Shown here piece by piece: positions 47,744 through 56,413 of a stretch of DNA of 64,000 nucleotides. How positions within the stretch are numbered: the first letter of the stretch is position 1; each line of letters opens with the position of its first letter. A model generated the notes under the pieces. The model was not told where the DNA came from, did not search any database, and was given only the letters and a program-made list of their open reading frames with translations. Position numbers and translations under genes: made by a program. The stretch is from JBFAPK01 sp040676675 (GTDB taxonomy: Bacteria > Actinomycetota > Actinomycetes > Mycobacteriales > Micromonosporaceae): assembly GCF_040676675.1 (NCBI RefSeq), contig NZ_JBFAPK010000003.1, positions 1 to 64,000 of the forward strand, written 5' to 3'.

Positions 47744-48850
47744 TCAGGCCGGGTCGAGCAGCAGGCGGTAGTGCTCCTGGAAGATGCGCCCGCCGCGCCC
47801 GCGCAGCAGCGGGTCGCGCAGCGCGGGCGGCACGTCGCGGGTCCGGTCCCGGTCGCGGGTCCGGTCCAGCACCCACTTCACCCGGGGTCGTCGGCGGTTC
47901 TCGTACGCGATCAGCGCCTCGCACGGGTCGTCCGCGCGCCCCAGCGTCTCGGCCAGCACCACGGCGTCCTCGATCGCCATCGCCGCGCCCTGGGACAGGG
48001 TCGGCGCGGTGGCGTGGGCGGCATCACCGATCAGCACCACCCGACCGCGTGACCAACGTCCCAGGTCCACCTCGTCGGTCACCTCCACCTGCACCGACTG
48101 CAACGCGGCGAGCACCGCGGGCACCGGACCGCCGTACCCGCGGAACACCTCGTGCAGCCGGGCCATCGGGTCCCGCGGCGGCGCCGTACCGGCCTCGTCG
48201 GCGTAGCAGTAGAGCCGGCTGGTACCCATCGGCATCACCAGGAAACCGGTGCGCTGCCCGAGCAGGGCGGTCCAGTCGCTGATCCGCGGGCCGCCGGTGA
48301 CGACGCTGCGGTAGACGATCTGGCCGGCCGGGCGGGCCGAACCGCCCAGGGCGGCCAGGGCCCGGATCGCCGAGCGGCGCCCGTCGGCGCCGATGACCAG
48401 GTCGTACTCGGCGATCCGGCCGTCGCTGAAGGTCACCGTGACGGCCCGCTGCTCCAGTTGCAGCGTGCGTACCTCGACGCCGTGGCGCACCTCGCCGCCG
48501 GCCCCGGTGAGCAGCACCCGGTGCAGTTCGGACCGGGGCAGGGCGCGGCACTCCCCGACCCCGGCCCAGAGCCGGACCAGGTCGACCTCGCAGAGCAGGC
48601 CGCCGGCCGCGTCGAGGAAACGCTGCCGGTGGATCGCCTGTCCCAACGGCCGGACCGGACCGTCGAGGTTCAGTTCCCGCAGGGCGCGGGCCGCGTTGCC
48701 GGGCAGGTAGATGCCGGTGTCGACGAACCGGGCGGCGGGCGCCTTCTCGGTCACCTCCGGCCGGTAGCCCGCCAGCCGCAGGGCCCGCGCCACGGCCAGA
48801 CCGGCGATGCCCGCGCCGACGACGAGGATGCGCAGGTTGGATGCGGGCAT
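47744..48850 (-). CDS. FAD-dependent monooxygenase
   Basis: The 368-residue flavin hydroxylase has N-terminal ILVVGAGIAGLAVARAL, the DG motif VIGADGRRSAIRAL and the GD motif VVLIGDAAHATAPTLSQGAAMAIEDA. It is related to salicylate/3-hydroxybenzoate-type hydroxylases. No regulator or pathway genes adjoin it, so the substrate cannot be inferred. Confidence 0.9.
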   Translation of the reverse strand: MPASNLRILVVGAGIAGLAVARALRLAGYRPEVTEKAPAARFVDTGIYLPGNAARALRELNLDGPVRPLGQAIHRQRFLDAAGGLLCEVDLVRLWAGVGECRALPRSELHRVLLTGAGGEVRHGVEVRTLQLEQRAVTVTFSDGRIAEYDLVIGADGRRSAIRALAALGGSARPAGQIVYRSVVTGGPRISDWTALLGQRTGFLVMPMGTSRLYCYADEAGTAPPRDPMARLHEVFRGYGGPVPAVLAALQSVQVEVTDEVDLGRWSRGRVVLIGDAAHATAPTLSQGAAMAIEDAVVLAETLGRADDPCEALIAYENRRRPRVKWVLDRTRDRDRTRDVPPALRDPLLRGRGGRIFQEHYRLLLDPA

Positions 48851-49037
48851 GGTGCTGGCGCCTCCGGAGGGGATTCGGCACGCGTTGAAGGCAAGACACT
48901 ACTCCCCGCAATCGCGCGGCGGTAGATCCCTTCCGGCAGGTGCCGGTCCACCGGGGGGCGGCCGGAGCCACCGTCCCGGTGAGCGGGAAGTTGACTAGCC
49001 CCATTGAACAGCGACGATCCGACCGGAAACGTCACCG

Positions 49038-50132
49038 CTAGCGCTGCACGCGGGCTCCCGCCCCGGCGACGAGCGCCGCGACCTCCCTGCGAGTGGCCAT
49101 CGAGGTGTCACCCGGAGTGGTCATGGCGAGGGCACCGTGCGCCGCGCCGTACTCGACCGCGGTGGCGAGGTCACCGAACTCCAGCAGCCCGAAGATGAGG
49201 CCCGAGGCGAAGCTGTCGCCGCCGCCCACCCGGTCCAGGATCTCCAGCCGCCGCTGGGTGGCCTCGACGAAGCCGCTCCCGGCCGACCAGGCCACCGCAC
49301 CCCAGTCGTTGACGCTGGCGCTGCGGACGGTACGCAGGGTGGTGGCGACCACCTTGAAGTTGTCGTACTCCTTGGTCACCGCCTCGATCATGCGACGGAA
49401 GTTGGCCACGTCCAGCTCGGCCAGGTTCTCGTCGGTGTCCGGCACCTCGAACCCGAGCGAGGCGGTGAAGTCCTCCTCGTTGCCGATCATCACGTCGACG
49501 TACCGGGCCAGCCGCCGGTTCACGTCCTGGGCGCGTGCCTTGCCGCCGACCGCCTTCCAGAGGCTGGGCCGGTAGTTCAGGTCGTACGAGATGACGGTGC
49601 CGTGCCGGCGCGCCGCGGCCATGGCGGCCTCGATGGTCTCCGGGGTGACCTCGGAGAGGGCCGCGTAGATCCCGCCGGTGTGCAGCCAGCGCACCCCGAG
49701 CGTGCCGAAGAGGTGATCCCAGTCGACGTCCTCCGGGCGCAGTTGGCTCGCGGCCGTGTGGCCCCGGTCGGAGGTGCCGACGGCGCCGCGTACGCCGAAG
49801 CCGCGCTCGGTGAAGTTGAGCCCGTTGCGGACCTCCCGGCCGATCCCGTCGTACGGCAGCCAGCGGATGAACGAGCTGTCCACGCCGCCCTGGAGCACCA
49901 GGTCCTCCAGCAGGCGGCCCACCTCGTTGTCGGCGAAGGCGGTGACCACGGCCGTCCGCAGTCCGAAGCAGCGGCGCAGCCCGCGGGCCACGTTGTACTC
50001 CCCGCCGCCCTCCCAGACCCGGAAGTTGCGGGTGGTCCGGACCCGACCCTCACCGGGGTCGAGCCGCAACATGATCTCGCCGAGCGACACGAGGTCGTAG
50101 CGGCACTGGTCGGCGGGGCGGAGGTCGAGCAT
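49038..50132 (-). CDS. kdgK: 2-keto-3-deoxygluconate kinase (PfkB family)
   Basis: The 364-residue sugar kinase has the PfkB layout: an N-terminal LVSLGEIMLRLDP and a glycine pair region (VWEGGGEYNVARGLRRCFG). The C-terminal active site is DRVGGGDSFASGLIFGLL with the catalytic Asp (GGGD instead of the usual GAGD). It phosphorylates KDG to KDPG. eda, which cleaves KDPG, lies upstream on the same strand, which supports the assignment. ATG 50132 has GGGAG 6 bases before it. Confidence 0.88.
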   Translation of the reverse strand: MLDLRPADQCRYDLVSLGEIMLRLDPGEGRVRTTRNFRVWEGGGEYNVARGLRRCFGLRTAVVTAFADNEVGRLLEDLVLQGGVDSSFIRWLPYDGIGREVRNGLNFTERGFGVRGAVGTSDRGHTAASQLRPEDVDWDHLFGTLGVRWLHTGGIYAALSEVTPETIEAAMAAARRHGTVISYDLNYRPSLWKAVGGKARAQDVNRRLARYVDVMIGNEEDFTASLGFEVPDTDENLAELDVANFRRMIEAVTKEYDNFKVVATTLRTVRSASVNDWGAVAWSAGSGFVEATQRRLEILDRVGGGDSFASGLIFGLLEFGDLATAVEYGAAHGALAMTTPGDTSMATRREVAALVAGAGARVQR

Positions 50133-50179
50133 CGGGAACTCCCAGGGGACGGCTCGGTCGGAGCGGGGACGGGGGCGGG

Positions 50180-50857
50180 CTAGACGGCGCGGGCGGCGGC
50201 GAGGGCGGCGGCGGTCCGCCGGGTGACCTCGTCCCACCGGCCGGCGGCGAGCAGGTCCGGCGCGACCATCCAGGTCCCGCCGACGGCGAAGACCGCCGGG
50301 TGGGCGAGGTAGTCGGCGAGGTTGCCGGTGTTGACCCCGCCGGTCGGGATGAAGCGGACCGAGCGGAACGGCGCGGCCAGCGCCTTGATCATGGCGAGGC
50401 CGCCGAGCTGCTCGGCCGGGAAGAACTTGACCGTGTCGAGCCCGGCGTCGAGGGCGAACTGGATCTCGGTGGCGGTCGCGGCGCCCGGGAAGACCGGGAC
50501 GCCCAGCTCCTGGCAGTGGGCGACGACCCGGGGACTGAAGCCCGGGCTGACCACGAACCGCGCTCCCGCCTCGACGGCGTCGTCGACCTGGGCCGGGGTG
50601 AGCACGGTCCCGGCGCCGACCAGCAGGTCGGCGCGGGCGGACATGGCCCGGATCGCGTCGGCCGCGGCGTCCGTACGGAAGGTCACCTCGACGCTGCGGA
50701 GCCCGCCCGCGGTCAGGGCCTCGGCGAGCGGCTCGGCGGCGCGGGCGTCCTCCAGCACGACGACCGGCAGGATCCGGCCCGCGGAGATCGCGGCGTGGAC
50801 GTCTCCGGCGGCATCCGCCGGTACGGATTTCTGTTCAGAATCGTGAACGTTGGTCAC
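50180..50857 (-). CDS. eda: KDPG/KHG aldolase
   Basis: The 225-residue class I aldolase splits 2-keto-3-deoxy-6-phosphogluconate into pyruvate and glyceraldehyde 3-phosphate. The Schiff-base Lys is 144 (DTVKFFPAE), the catalytic Glu is in SVEVTFRT, and FIPTGGVN binds phosphate. The first 20 residues are not conserved, and an upstream palindrome falls inside them, so the true start may be further in. It forms an operon with kdgK under the divergent IclR protein. Confidence 0.92.
   Translation of the reverse strand: MTNVHDSEQKSVPADAAGDVHAAISAGRILPVVVLEDARAAEPLAEALTAGGLRSVEVTFRTDAAADAIRAMSARADLLVGAGTVLTPAQVDDAVEAGARFVVSPGFSPRVVAHCQELGVPVFPGAATATEIQFALDAGLDTVKFFPAEQLGGLAMIKALAAPFRSVRFIPTGGVNTGNLADYLAHPAVFAVGGTWMVAPDLLAAGRWDEVTRRTAAALAAARAV
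50833..50848. promoter_or_regulatory. candidate IclR/KdgR operator
   Basis: GTTCA and TGAAC flank six bases at the 5' end of the eda reading frame, 63 bases from the divergent iclR start. The arms are short but perfect and A+T-rich for the region. It is a plausible KdgR-type site and would suggest that eda translation starts downstream of it. Confidence 0.35.
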
Positions 50858-50910
50858 GTGGCTGACCCTACCGAGGGCGTGGAGGGTGTCAACCGCCTAG
50901 AGTTGCCGGC

Positions 50911-51684
50911 ATGACGACGGGCGAGGATTTCCAGCCGGTGAAGTCCGCCGGCCGGACGCTGGACGTGCTGGAGGCACTGGCCGACTCGCCCGGCCGGTCG
51001 CTGGTCGACCTCGCCCGCGACCTGGCCATTCCCAAGAGCAGCCTGCACGGGATCCTGCGCACCATGACGCAGCGCGGCTGGGTGACGGCGGACCCGACCG
51101 GCACCCGGTTCCGGCTGGGGCTACGGGCGTTGCAGGTGGGCGCCGCGTACCTGGAGAGCGACGACGCCACCGGGTTGCTGGCCCGCGTGCTCGACGACCT
51201 GGCCGGCCGGTTCGGCGAGACGGTCCACCTCGGCCGGCTGGACGGGCGGCACGTGGTCTACCTCGCCAAACGCGAGTCGGTGCACCCGTTGCGGCTCTAC
51301 AGCGCGATCGGCCGACAACTGCCGGCGCACGCCACCGCGCTCGGAAAGGTGCTGCTGGCGCAGCGCACCGACGAGACGGTCGACCGGCTGCTCAACTGGC
51401 CGCTGGCGCGGCTGACCCGGCACACGATCACCGAGCCCGAGCGGCTGCACGCCGAGCTGGCGGCGATCCGGGAACGGGGCTACGCGGTCGACCACGAGGA
51501 GAACAGCGAGGGCATCGTCTGCTTCGCGATGGCCGTACCGCTGCGGTCGCCGTCGGTCGACGCGATCAGCCTGTCGGTACCGGCGGCGCGGCTCGGGCCG
51601 GAGAGCGAGGAGCGGATCGTGGCGGCGCTGCGCGAGGCCGTGGAGCAGGTACGGTCCGCGCGCACCCTGCTCACCGCCCCCTGA
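50911..51684 (+). CDS. IclR-family transcriptional regulator (KdgR-like)
   Basis: The 257-residue protein has the N-terminal winged helix (SAGRTLDVLEALADSPGRSLVDLARDLAIPKSSLHGILRTM) and the C-terminal effector-binding domain (LPAHATALGKVLLAQ, RERGYAVDHEENSEGIVCFA). It is divergent from eda-kdgK. The probable role is control of KDG catabolism, by analogy with KdgR. Confidence 0.9.
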   Translation: MTTGEDFQPVKSAGRTLDVLEALADSPGRSLVDLARDLAIPKSSLHGILRTMTQRGWVTADPTGTRFRLGLRALQVGAAYLESDDATGLLARVLDDLAGRFGETVHLGRLDGRHVVYLAKRESVHPLRLYSAIGRQLPAHATALGKVLLAQRTDETVDRLLNWPLARLTRHTITEPERLHAELAAIRERGYAVDHEENSEGIVCFAMAVPLRSPSVDAISLSVPAARLGPESEERIVAALREAVEQVRSARTLLTAP

Positions 51685-51811
51685 CACGGCGCCCCGGTAC
51701 GGCGTTCAGGCCACCGAACGGCGCGGGTTCCACGGCCGGGTGAATCGCCGCGGCGCGCCGGTCCGACGGTTGCGAAGCGATTTCAGACATGTAAATGTGT
51801 CCATGTCATTG

Positions 51812-51825
51812 TGGGAGCGCTCCCG
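51812..51825. promoter_or_regulatory. CebR-type operator upstream of the cellulase gene
   Basis: TGGGAGCGCTCCCG differs at one position from the actinomycete CebR palindrome TGGGAGCGCTCCCA. It lies 66 bases before the cellulase ATG. CebR is a LacI-type repressor released by cellobiose/cello-oligosaccharides, so this predicts cellobiose-inducible expression. Confidence 0.88.
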
Positions 51826-51891
51826 GCGCTGGTAAGGCCGGACCCGCGCGCCCCGCGCCGCCACGGACACCACCGCCAGCCAAGGAGCATC

Positions 51892-53019
51892 ATGAGACGC
51901 CCGATCCGCGCCATCGCGGGGGCCTGCCTGCTCGCCGCGGGCTCGCTCGTCGCCATCGTCGCCGCCGGCCCCGCCCAGGCCGACGTGCAGATCTGCGAAC
52001 AGTACGGCTCGACCACCATCCAGGGCCGCTACGTCGTCATGAACAACCGTTGGGGCACCACCGCCCAGCAGTGCATCAACGTCACCAACACCGGCTTCGC
52101 CATCACCCGGCAGGACGGCCAGGGCAACACCAGCGGCGCCCCGGTCTCGTACCCGGCGGTCTACCTGGGCTGCCACTACACGAACTGCTCCCCCGGCACC
52201 AACCTGCCGATCCAGGTGAGCCAGATCAGCAGCGCCACCAGCAGCATCAACTACACGTACGTGAGCGGCGCGACCTACGACGCCGCGTACGACATCTGGC
52301 TGGACCCGACCCCCAAGCGCGACGGCGTCAACCAGATGGAAATCATGATCTGGTTCAACCGACAGGGCCCGATCCAGCCCATCGGCTCGGTCGTCGGCAA
52401 CGCCACCATCGGCGGTCGCAGCTGGGAGGTCTGGCGCGGCAGCAACGGCTCGAACAACGTCATCTCGTACGTCGCGCCGTCGCCGATCACCAGCTGGAGC
52501 TTCAGCGTGCTGGACTTCATCAACGACACCCGCAACCGCGGCGCGATCACCAACTCCTGGTACCTGACCAGCATCCAGGCCGGGTTCGAGCCGTGGCAGG
52601 GCGGCACCGGGCTCGCGGTGAACTCGTTCTCCGCCACCGTCAACGGCGGCGGCGCGCCGCCCACGACCGCTCCCCCGACCACCCCGCCGCCGGGCGGCGG
52701 AGCCGGCTGCCGGGTCGCCTACACCGCGAACTCGTGGGGCGGCGGGTTCACCGCCGACGTCAGCGTCACCAACACCGGATCCAGCACGATCAACGGCTGG
52801 ACCCTCACCTACAACCTGCCCGCCGGGCAGCAGGTGACCAGCTCCTGGAACGCCACCGTGACCCAGAGCGGGTCGGCGGTGACCGCGCGGAACATCAGCT
52901 GGAACGGCACCCTCGCCCCCGGCGCCAGCGCCTCCTTCGGCTACCAGGGCACGCTCAGCGGCAGCTACTCCTCGCCCACCGCCTTCTCCCTCAACGGCAA
53001 TTCCTGCACCCGCGCCTGA
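51892..53019 (+). CDS. secreted GH12 endoglucanase with CBM2
   Basis: The 375-residue secreted enzyme cleaves internal beta-1,4-glucan bonds. Residues 1-30 are a signal peptide (AQA cut site). The GH12 domain (about 31-248) has the nucleophile Glu150 in NQMEIMIWF and the acid/base Glu233 in AGFEPWQGG. A Pro/Thr linker (about 252-275) and a C-terminal CBM2 cellulose-binding domain (about 279-373, bounded by Cys) follow. The ribosome site AAGGAG is in place. A CebR box lies upstream. It resembles Streptomyces CelB. Confidence 0.94.
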   Translation: MRRPIRAIAGACLLAAGSLVAIVAAGPAQADVQICEQYGSTTIQGRYVVMNNRWGTTAQQCINVTNTGFAITRQDGQGNTSGAPVSYPAVYLGCHYTNCSPGTNLPIQVSQISSATSSINYTYVSGATYDAAYDIWLDPTPKRDGVNQMEIMIWFNRQGPIQPIGSVVGNATIGGRSWEVWRGSNGSNNVISYVAPSPITSWSFSVLDFINDTRNRGAITNSWYLTSIQAGFEPWQGGTGLAVNSFSATVNGGGAPPTTAPPTTPPPGGGAGCRVAYTANSWGGGFTADVSVTNTGSSTINGWTLTYNLPAGQQVTSSWNATVTQSGSAVTARNISWNGTLAPGASASFGYQGTLSGSYSSPTAFSLNGNSCTRA

Positions 53020-53128
53020 CGCCCGCCGCCGGCCCCCGACCCGCCTGACAGCGGGTCGGGGGCCGGCACCGCGCTCGGCGGAACCCAACCCGAGGCGGGA
53101 CCAGCTCACCGCGCCCAGGTCAAGGGGT

Positions 53129-53265
53129 GGGGAGCCGCGTTGCCCACGACGGGATCAAGCCTGACCGCCCAGAGTGGGCAACGCGGCCCCCCAGCCACCA
53201 CGACCGCCCTCCCACCACGACCGCCCAGCCACCACGACCGCCCACCCACCACGACCGCCCCCGCG
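53129..53265. terminator. composite hairpin element B with trailing tandem repeats
   Basis: A 19-base stem (53129-53147 with 53174-53192, one mismatch; arm core GCCGCGTTGCCCAC) encloses a loop containing GATCAAGCCTGACC. It is followed by four copies of a CCACCACGACCGCCC unit to about 53265. It lies between the convergent cellulase and the next gene. Layout and loop core match element A at 36451. Confidence 0.75.
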
Positions 53266-53268
53266 ACG

Positions 53269-54240
53269 TCAGGCCGATTCGAGGTCGAACGAGCCGCGCG
53301 GCGGGCCGCCCGCAGGCCCCCGGGCCGGCGGACGCGGACCGAGGTCGAGGCTCCCGACCGGGTACCGCGCGTCGGCGAAGACGACCCGGCTCAGGTCGTG
53401 CCCGGGCAGGTCACAGGGCTGCCCCGGCGGCAGTACCGGAGCCAGCGCCTGGAACACCGAACGGATCCGGTCGGCCCGGTACTCCTCCGGGGTCGGGGTC
53501 GCCCGCAGCAGCGCACCGCCCTGGGCCAGCGGCACCACCTCGGCGAACGCCCCGGTACGCCGCAGCGCCTCCGCCCCGCCGAGGCGCCCGGTCAGCTCCC
53601 TCGGGCAGATCGTCACCCACTCGTACCCGCGCAGGTAGCTGCGGCTGGCCCGGGCCGACTCCTCGTTGCCCCGGTACAGCGCGCCGTCCAGCATCGTGGT
53701 CGGCGCCATGATCTCGGCGTTGACGATGATCTCCCCGTACGCCGGGTCCGCCACGTCGCCGACGAGCCGGGCCAGCTCCACCAGCGCCGGCACCACGTAC
53801 GGCAGCCGCCCGGACCGCTCCTTGAACCCGACCGAGACCTGCAGCTTGACGTGCCGGCGGTCGGCGAAGCGGAAGACGTACAGGTCGAGTTCGGAGGCGA
53901 TGGCGGTGGTCGGTACGTCGAACCAGTGCGCGGAGAGCTGGTACAGGTCCTCGGTCAGCCCCTCGTCCCAGTCCCGCGGCCGGCGCCGCCGGGGGCGACC
54001 CTCGATGGTCTGCTCATGTGCGGAGAGTGACATCATCGGCTCCGTCTGACCCGCCGGAGCGACGAACGGCAGGAGCAGGCGGCACGCCTCCCGGTACCAG
54101 TAGCGCAGCAGCGGCGCGCTCGTCGAAAGGTCATCGCCGCAGTCCAGATAGATCAGACAGCTCGCGTAGTCGGGCTCCAGCCCGGCGTCGTCCAACCATC
54201 CCGGCACTGTGTCGCCGGCGTGAAAGCCGTACTCGTCCAT
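53269..54240 (-). CDS. 323-residue protein of unknown function, possibly immunity-like
   Basis: No signal peptide or membrane segment is visible. The C-terminal part has the pattern GYEWVTICPRELTGRLGGAEALRRTGAF followed by GGALLRATPTPEEY. That recalls DUF3396-type immunity proteins of polymorphic toxins, though I hold this loosely. An Arg-rich segment (RPRRRRPRD) interrupts the middle, and the tail is Pro/Gly-rich. No toxin gene adjoins it. The 188 bases upstream hold no gene. Confidence 0.6.
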   Translation of the reverse strand: MDEYGFHAGDTVPGWLDDAGLEPDYASCLIYLDCGDDLSTSAPLLRYWYREACRLLLPFVAPAGQTEPMMSLSAHEQTIEGRPRRRRPRDWDEGLTEDLYQLSAHWFDVPTTAIASELDLYVFRFADRRHVKLQVSVGFKERSGRLPYVVPALVELARLVGDVADPAYGEIIVNAEIMAPTTMLDGALYRGNEESARASRSYLRGYEWVTICPRELTGRLGGAEALRRTGAFAEVVPLAQGGALLRATPTPEEYRADRIRSVFQALAPVLPPGQPCDLPGHDLSRVVFADARYPVGSLDLGPRPPARGPAGGPPRGSFDLESA

Positions 54241-54428
54241 CTCCGTGCTCCTCCCCAGGCCTCTACAGACAGTCACCGTAGCGGCCCGGGGCCAAAGAAG
54301 CAGCAGCCAGTACCCCCGCCGTTGCGGCGGTACCGGTTCCGGATTTCCCGGCAGCGCGCGGCGTAACGCGAGCCACACGCCCAGCGATGGATCGAGCATC
54401 GGCGCGGGCGACCGACGCCACCGCGCGG

Positions 54429-55211
54429 TCAGCGGGCGAGGGCGTCGATCTCGCTCAGCTCCTCGGCGCTCAGGGAGAAACCGAAGACGTCGAAGTTGCG
54501 CTCGATCCGCTCGGGCGTGACCGACTTCGGGATCACCACGAAGCCGTGGTCCACGTGCCAGCGCACGATCACCTGCGCCGGCCCGACGCCGTGCGCCTCG
54601 GCGATGCGCGTCAGCACCGGATCGTTCAGGTCGCTGGTCTTGAAGGGGCTGTACCCCTCCAGCACCACCCCGCGGTCGCGGTGGTCGGCGACGATCTTCG
54701 CGTCGTACAGCGAGGGGCTCCACCGGATCTGGTTGACCGCCGGCGCCTCCTCGGTGGCCTGGATCAGCGCGTCCAACTGGTCGGTCTCGTAGTTGCTCAC
54801 CCCGATCGACCGGACCAGACCCTGGTTGCGCAGCCCGATGAACTCGCGCCAGGTGTCGAGGCCGAGCCCGTCGGACGGCGGCCAGTGGATCAGCCAGAGG
54901 TCGAGGTAGTCCGTGCCGAGCGCGGAGAGGCTCGCCTCCAGCGTCGGTCGTTCGTTGCCGGCCCGGTTGGGCGGCAGCTTGGTGGTGATGAAGATTTCCT
55001 CACGGGGTACGCCGCTGTCGCGGATCGCCCGGCCGACCTCCTGCTCGTTGCCGTACGCGGTGGCGGTGTCGAGGTGGCGGTACCCGACCTCCAGCGCGTG
55101 CCGGACGGACTCGTACCCCTCGTTGCCGGTCGCCTGCCACGTGCCGAAACCGACCAGCGGGATGGTGGTCTCGCCGGGCAGGGGGACCGTGGGTTGTTCG
55201 GTTGGACTCAT
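54429..55211 (-). CDS. aldo/keto reductase (2,5-diketogluconate reductase type)
   Basis: The 260-residue reductase has Asp/Tyr in HLDTATAYGNE, Lys in ITTKLPP, His in LWLIHWPP and the NADPH loop VIPKSVTPERIERN. This is the AKR5-like short form used on 2,5-diketo-D-gluconate and related carbonyls. It is divergent from the LigD-like gene 79 bases away. The third AKR in the window, it is not closely similar to the other two. Confidence 0.92.
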   Translation of the reverse strand: MSPTEQPTVPLPGETTIPLVGFGTWQATGNEGYESVRHALEVGYRHLDTATAYGNEQEVGRAIRDSGVPREEIFITTKLPPNRAGNERPTLEASLSALGTDYLDLWLIHWPPSDGLGLDTWREFIGLRNQGLVRSIGVSNYETDQLDALIQATEEAPAVNQIRWSPSLYDAKIVADHRDRGVVLEGYSPFKTSDLNDPVLTRIAEAHGVGPAQVIVRWHVDHGFVVIPKSVTPERIERNFDVFGFSLSAEELSEIDALAR

Positions 55212-55289
55212 GGCACTCGTCCTACCCCGGACGGCCCCGTCCATGCAATGCCCGCTGCGGGCGGGTACGGGGTGCCGGACAATCGGCTC

Positions 55290-56306
55290 ATGGGCGATCG
55301 CCTGGACGACTACCGGCGCAAACGAGACGCCGCCCGTACCCCGGAACCGGTGCCGGAGCGCGCGCCCCGGCGGGGGCGGGACGACCGCTTCGTCATCCAG
55401 CAGCACCACGCCCGGCGGCTGCACTGGGACCTGCGGCTGGAGCGCGACGGCGTGCTGGTCTCCTGGGCGGTGCCCCGCGGCCTCCCGCGCGACCAGGGCC
55501 GCAACCACCTCGCCGTGCACACCGAGGACCATCCGCTGGAGTACCTGACGTTCGCGGGCGAGATCCCGTCCGGCGAGTACGGCGCCGGCCAGATGAAGAT
55601 CTTCGACCGGGGCCGCTACCACTGCGAGAAGTGGCGCGAGGACGAGGTGCAGGTCACGCTGCGCGGCAAGCGGGTCTCGGGACGGTACGTGCTCTTCCAG
55701 ACCCGGGGCAAGGACTGGATGGTACGGCGAATGGACCCGCCGCCGGCGGGCTGGACGGGCATGCCGGAGCTGGTCCACCCGATGCGGCCGGTACGCGCGG
55801 CCCGGCTGCCGGCCGACGACGACGCCTGGGCGTACGAGCTGTGCTGGACCGGCACCCGGGCGATCGGGTACGTCTCGGGCGGCCGGCTGCGGCTGCTCTC
55901 CGGCGCCGACGGCGCCGACGACGCCGGGGATGCCGACGACGCGGAGCTGACCCGCGACTTCCCCGGCTCGCGCGCGCTCGCCGAGTCGCTCGCGCCGACC
56001 GAGGCGGTGCTCGACGGCGTGCTCGTCACGCTCGGCGGCACCCCGCAGTACCTGATCTTCGACCTGCTCTGGCTGGAGGGCGCCGACAGCACCGGCCTGC
56101 CGTACGCCGAGCGCCGGGAGCTGCTCGACGGGCTGGCGCTGGCGGGGCCGTACTGGCAGACGCCGCCGCACTTCACCGGGGGTGGCCGGTACGCGCTGCG
56201 GACCAGCCGCGAGCAGGGGCTCGCCGGGGTCGTCGCGAAGCGGCTCGACTCGCCGTACCGCCCGGGGCGGGCCAGCCGCGACTGGCTCGCCATCGCCGCC
56301 CGCTGA
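55290..56306 (+). CDS. LigD-type 3'-phosphoesterase fused to a degenerate DNA ligase domain
   Basis: Residues about 30-150 form the LigD phosphoesterase domain, with the catalytic His45 (ARRLHWDLRLE), His81 (HTEDHP) and GEIPSGEYGAGQMKIFD. Residues 165-338 follow the ATP-dependent ligase fold, with VLDGVLV and YLIFDLLWLEG recognisable. Motif I, which should read Lys-X-Asp-Gly, is Cys-Trp-Thr-Gly at 185-188, and the final Trp-Leu-Lys-Ile-Lys is Trp-Leu-Ala-Ile-Ala. The ligase part should therefore be unable to adenylate. It may trim 3' ends in non-homologous end joining. Confidence 0.88.
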   Translation: MGDRLDDYRRKRDAARTPEPVPERAPRRGRDDRFVIQQHHARRLHWDLRLERDGVLVSWAVPRGLPRDQGRNHLAVHTEDHPLEYLTFAGEIPSGEYGAGQMKIFDRGRYHCEKWREDEVQVTLRGKRVSGRYVLFQTRGKDWMVRRMDPPPAGWTGMPELVHPMRPVRAARLPADDDAWAYELCWTGTRAIGYVSGGRLRLLSGADGADDAGDADDAELTRDFPGSRALAESLAPTEAVLDGVLVTLGGTPQYLIFDLLWLEGADSTGLPYAERRELLDGLALAGPYWQTPPHFTGGGRYALRTSREQGLAGVVAKRLDSPYRPGRASRDWLAIAAR

Positions 56307-56413
56307 TCCCGGGCACCGGAGATCCGCCCGCCGATCCGCGCGGGGACAGCCGCCCGCCGAATCCGGGGCGGGACGGACTGTGCTCCGGCCGCCGGGGCGA
56401 GGATCATGGTGAC

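Noticed and set aside
45665..48052. A 795-codon forward open frame opposite ctaD
   Set aside because: ctaD is certain from its heme and copper ligands, and this frame is its complement with Glu/Arg/Asp-rich nonsense.
51706..53109. Minus-strand 467-codon frame opposite the cellulase
   Set aside because: It is Gly/Arg/Val-rich antisense of a secreted enzyme gene whose signal peptide, catalytic Glu residues and CBM2 are clear.
53194..53265. CRISPR array, suggested by regular short repeats
   Set aside because: The units are short direct repeats of about 17 bases without unique spacers, attached to a hairpin; there are no cas genes in the window.
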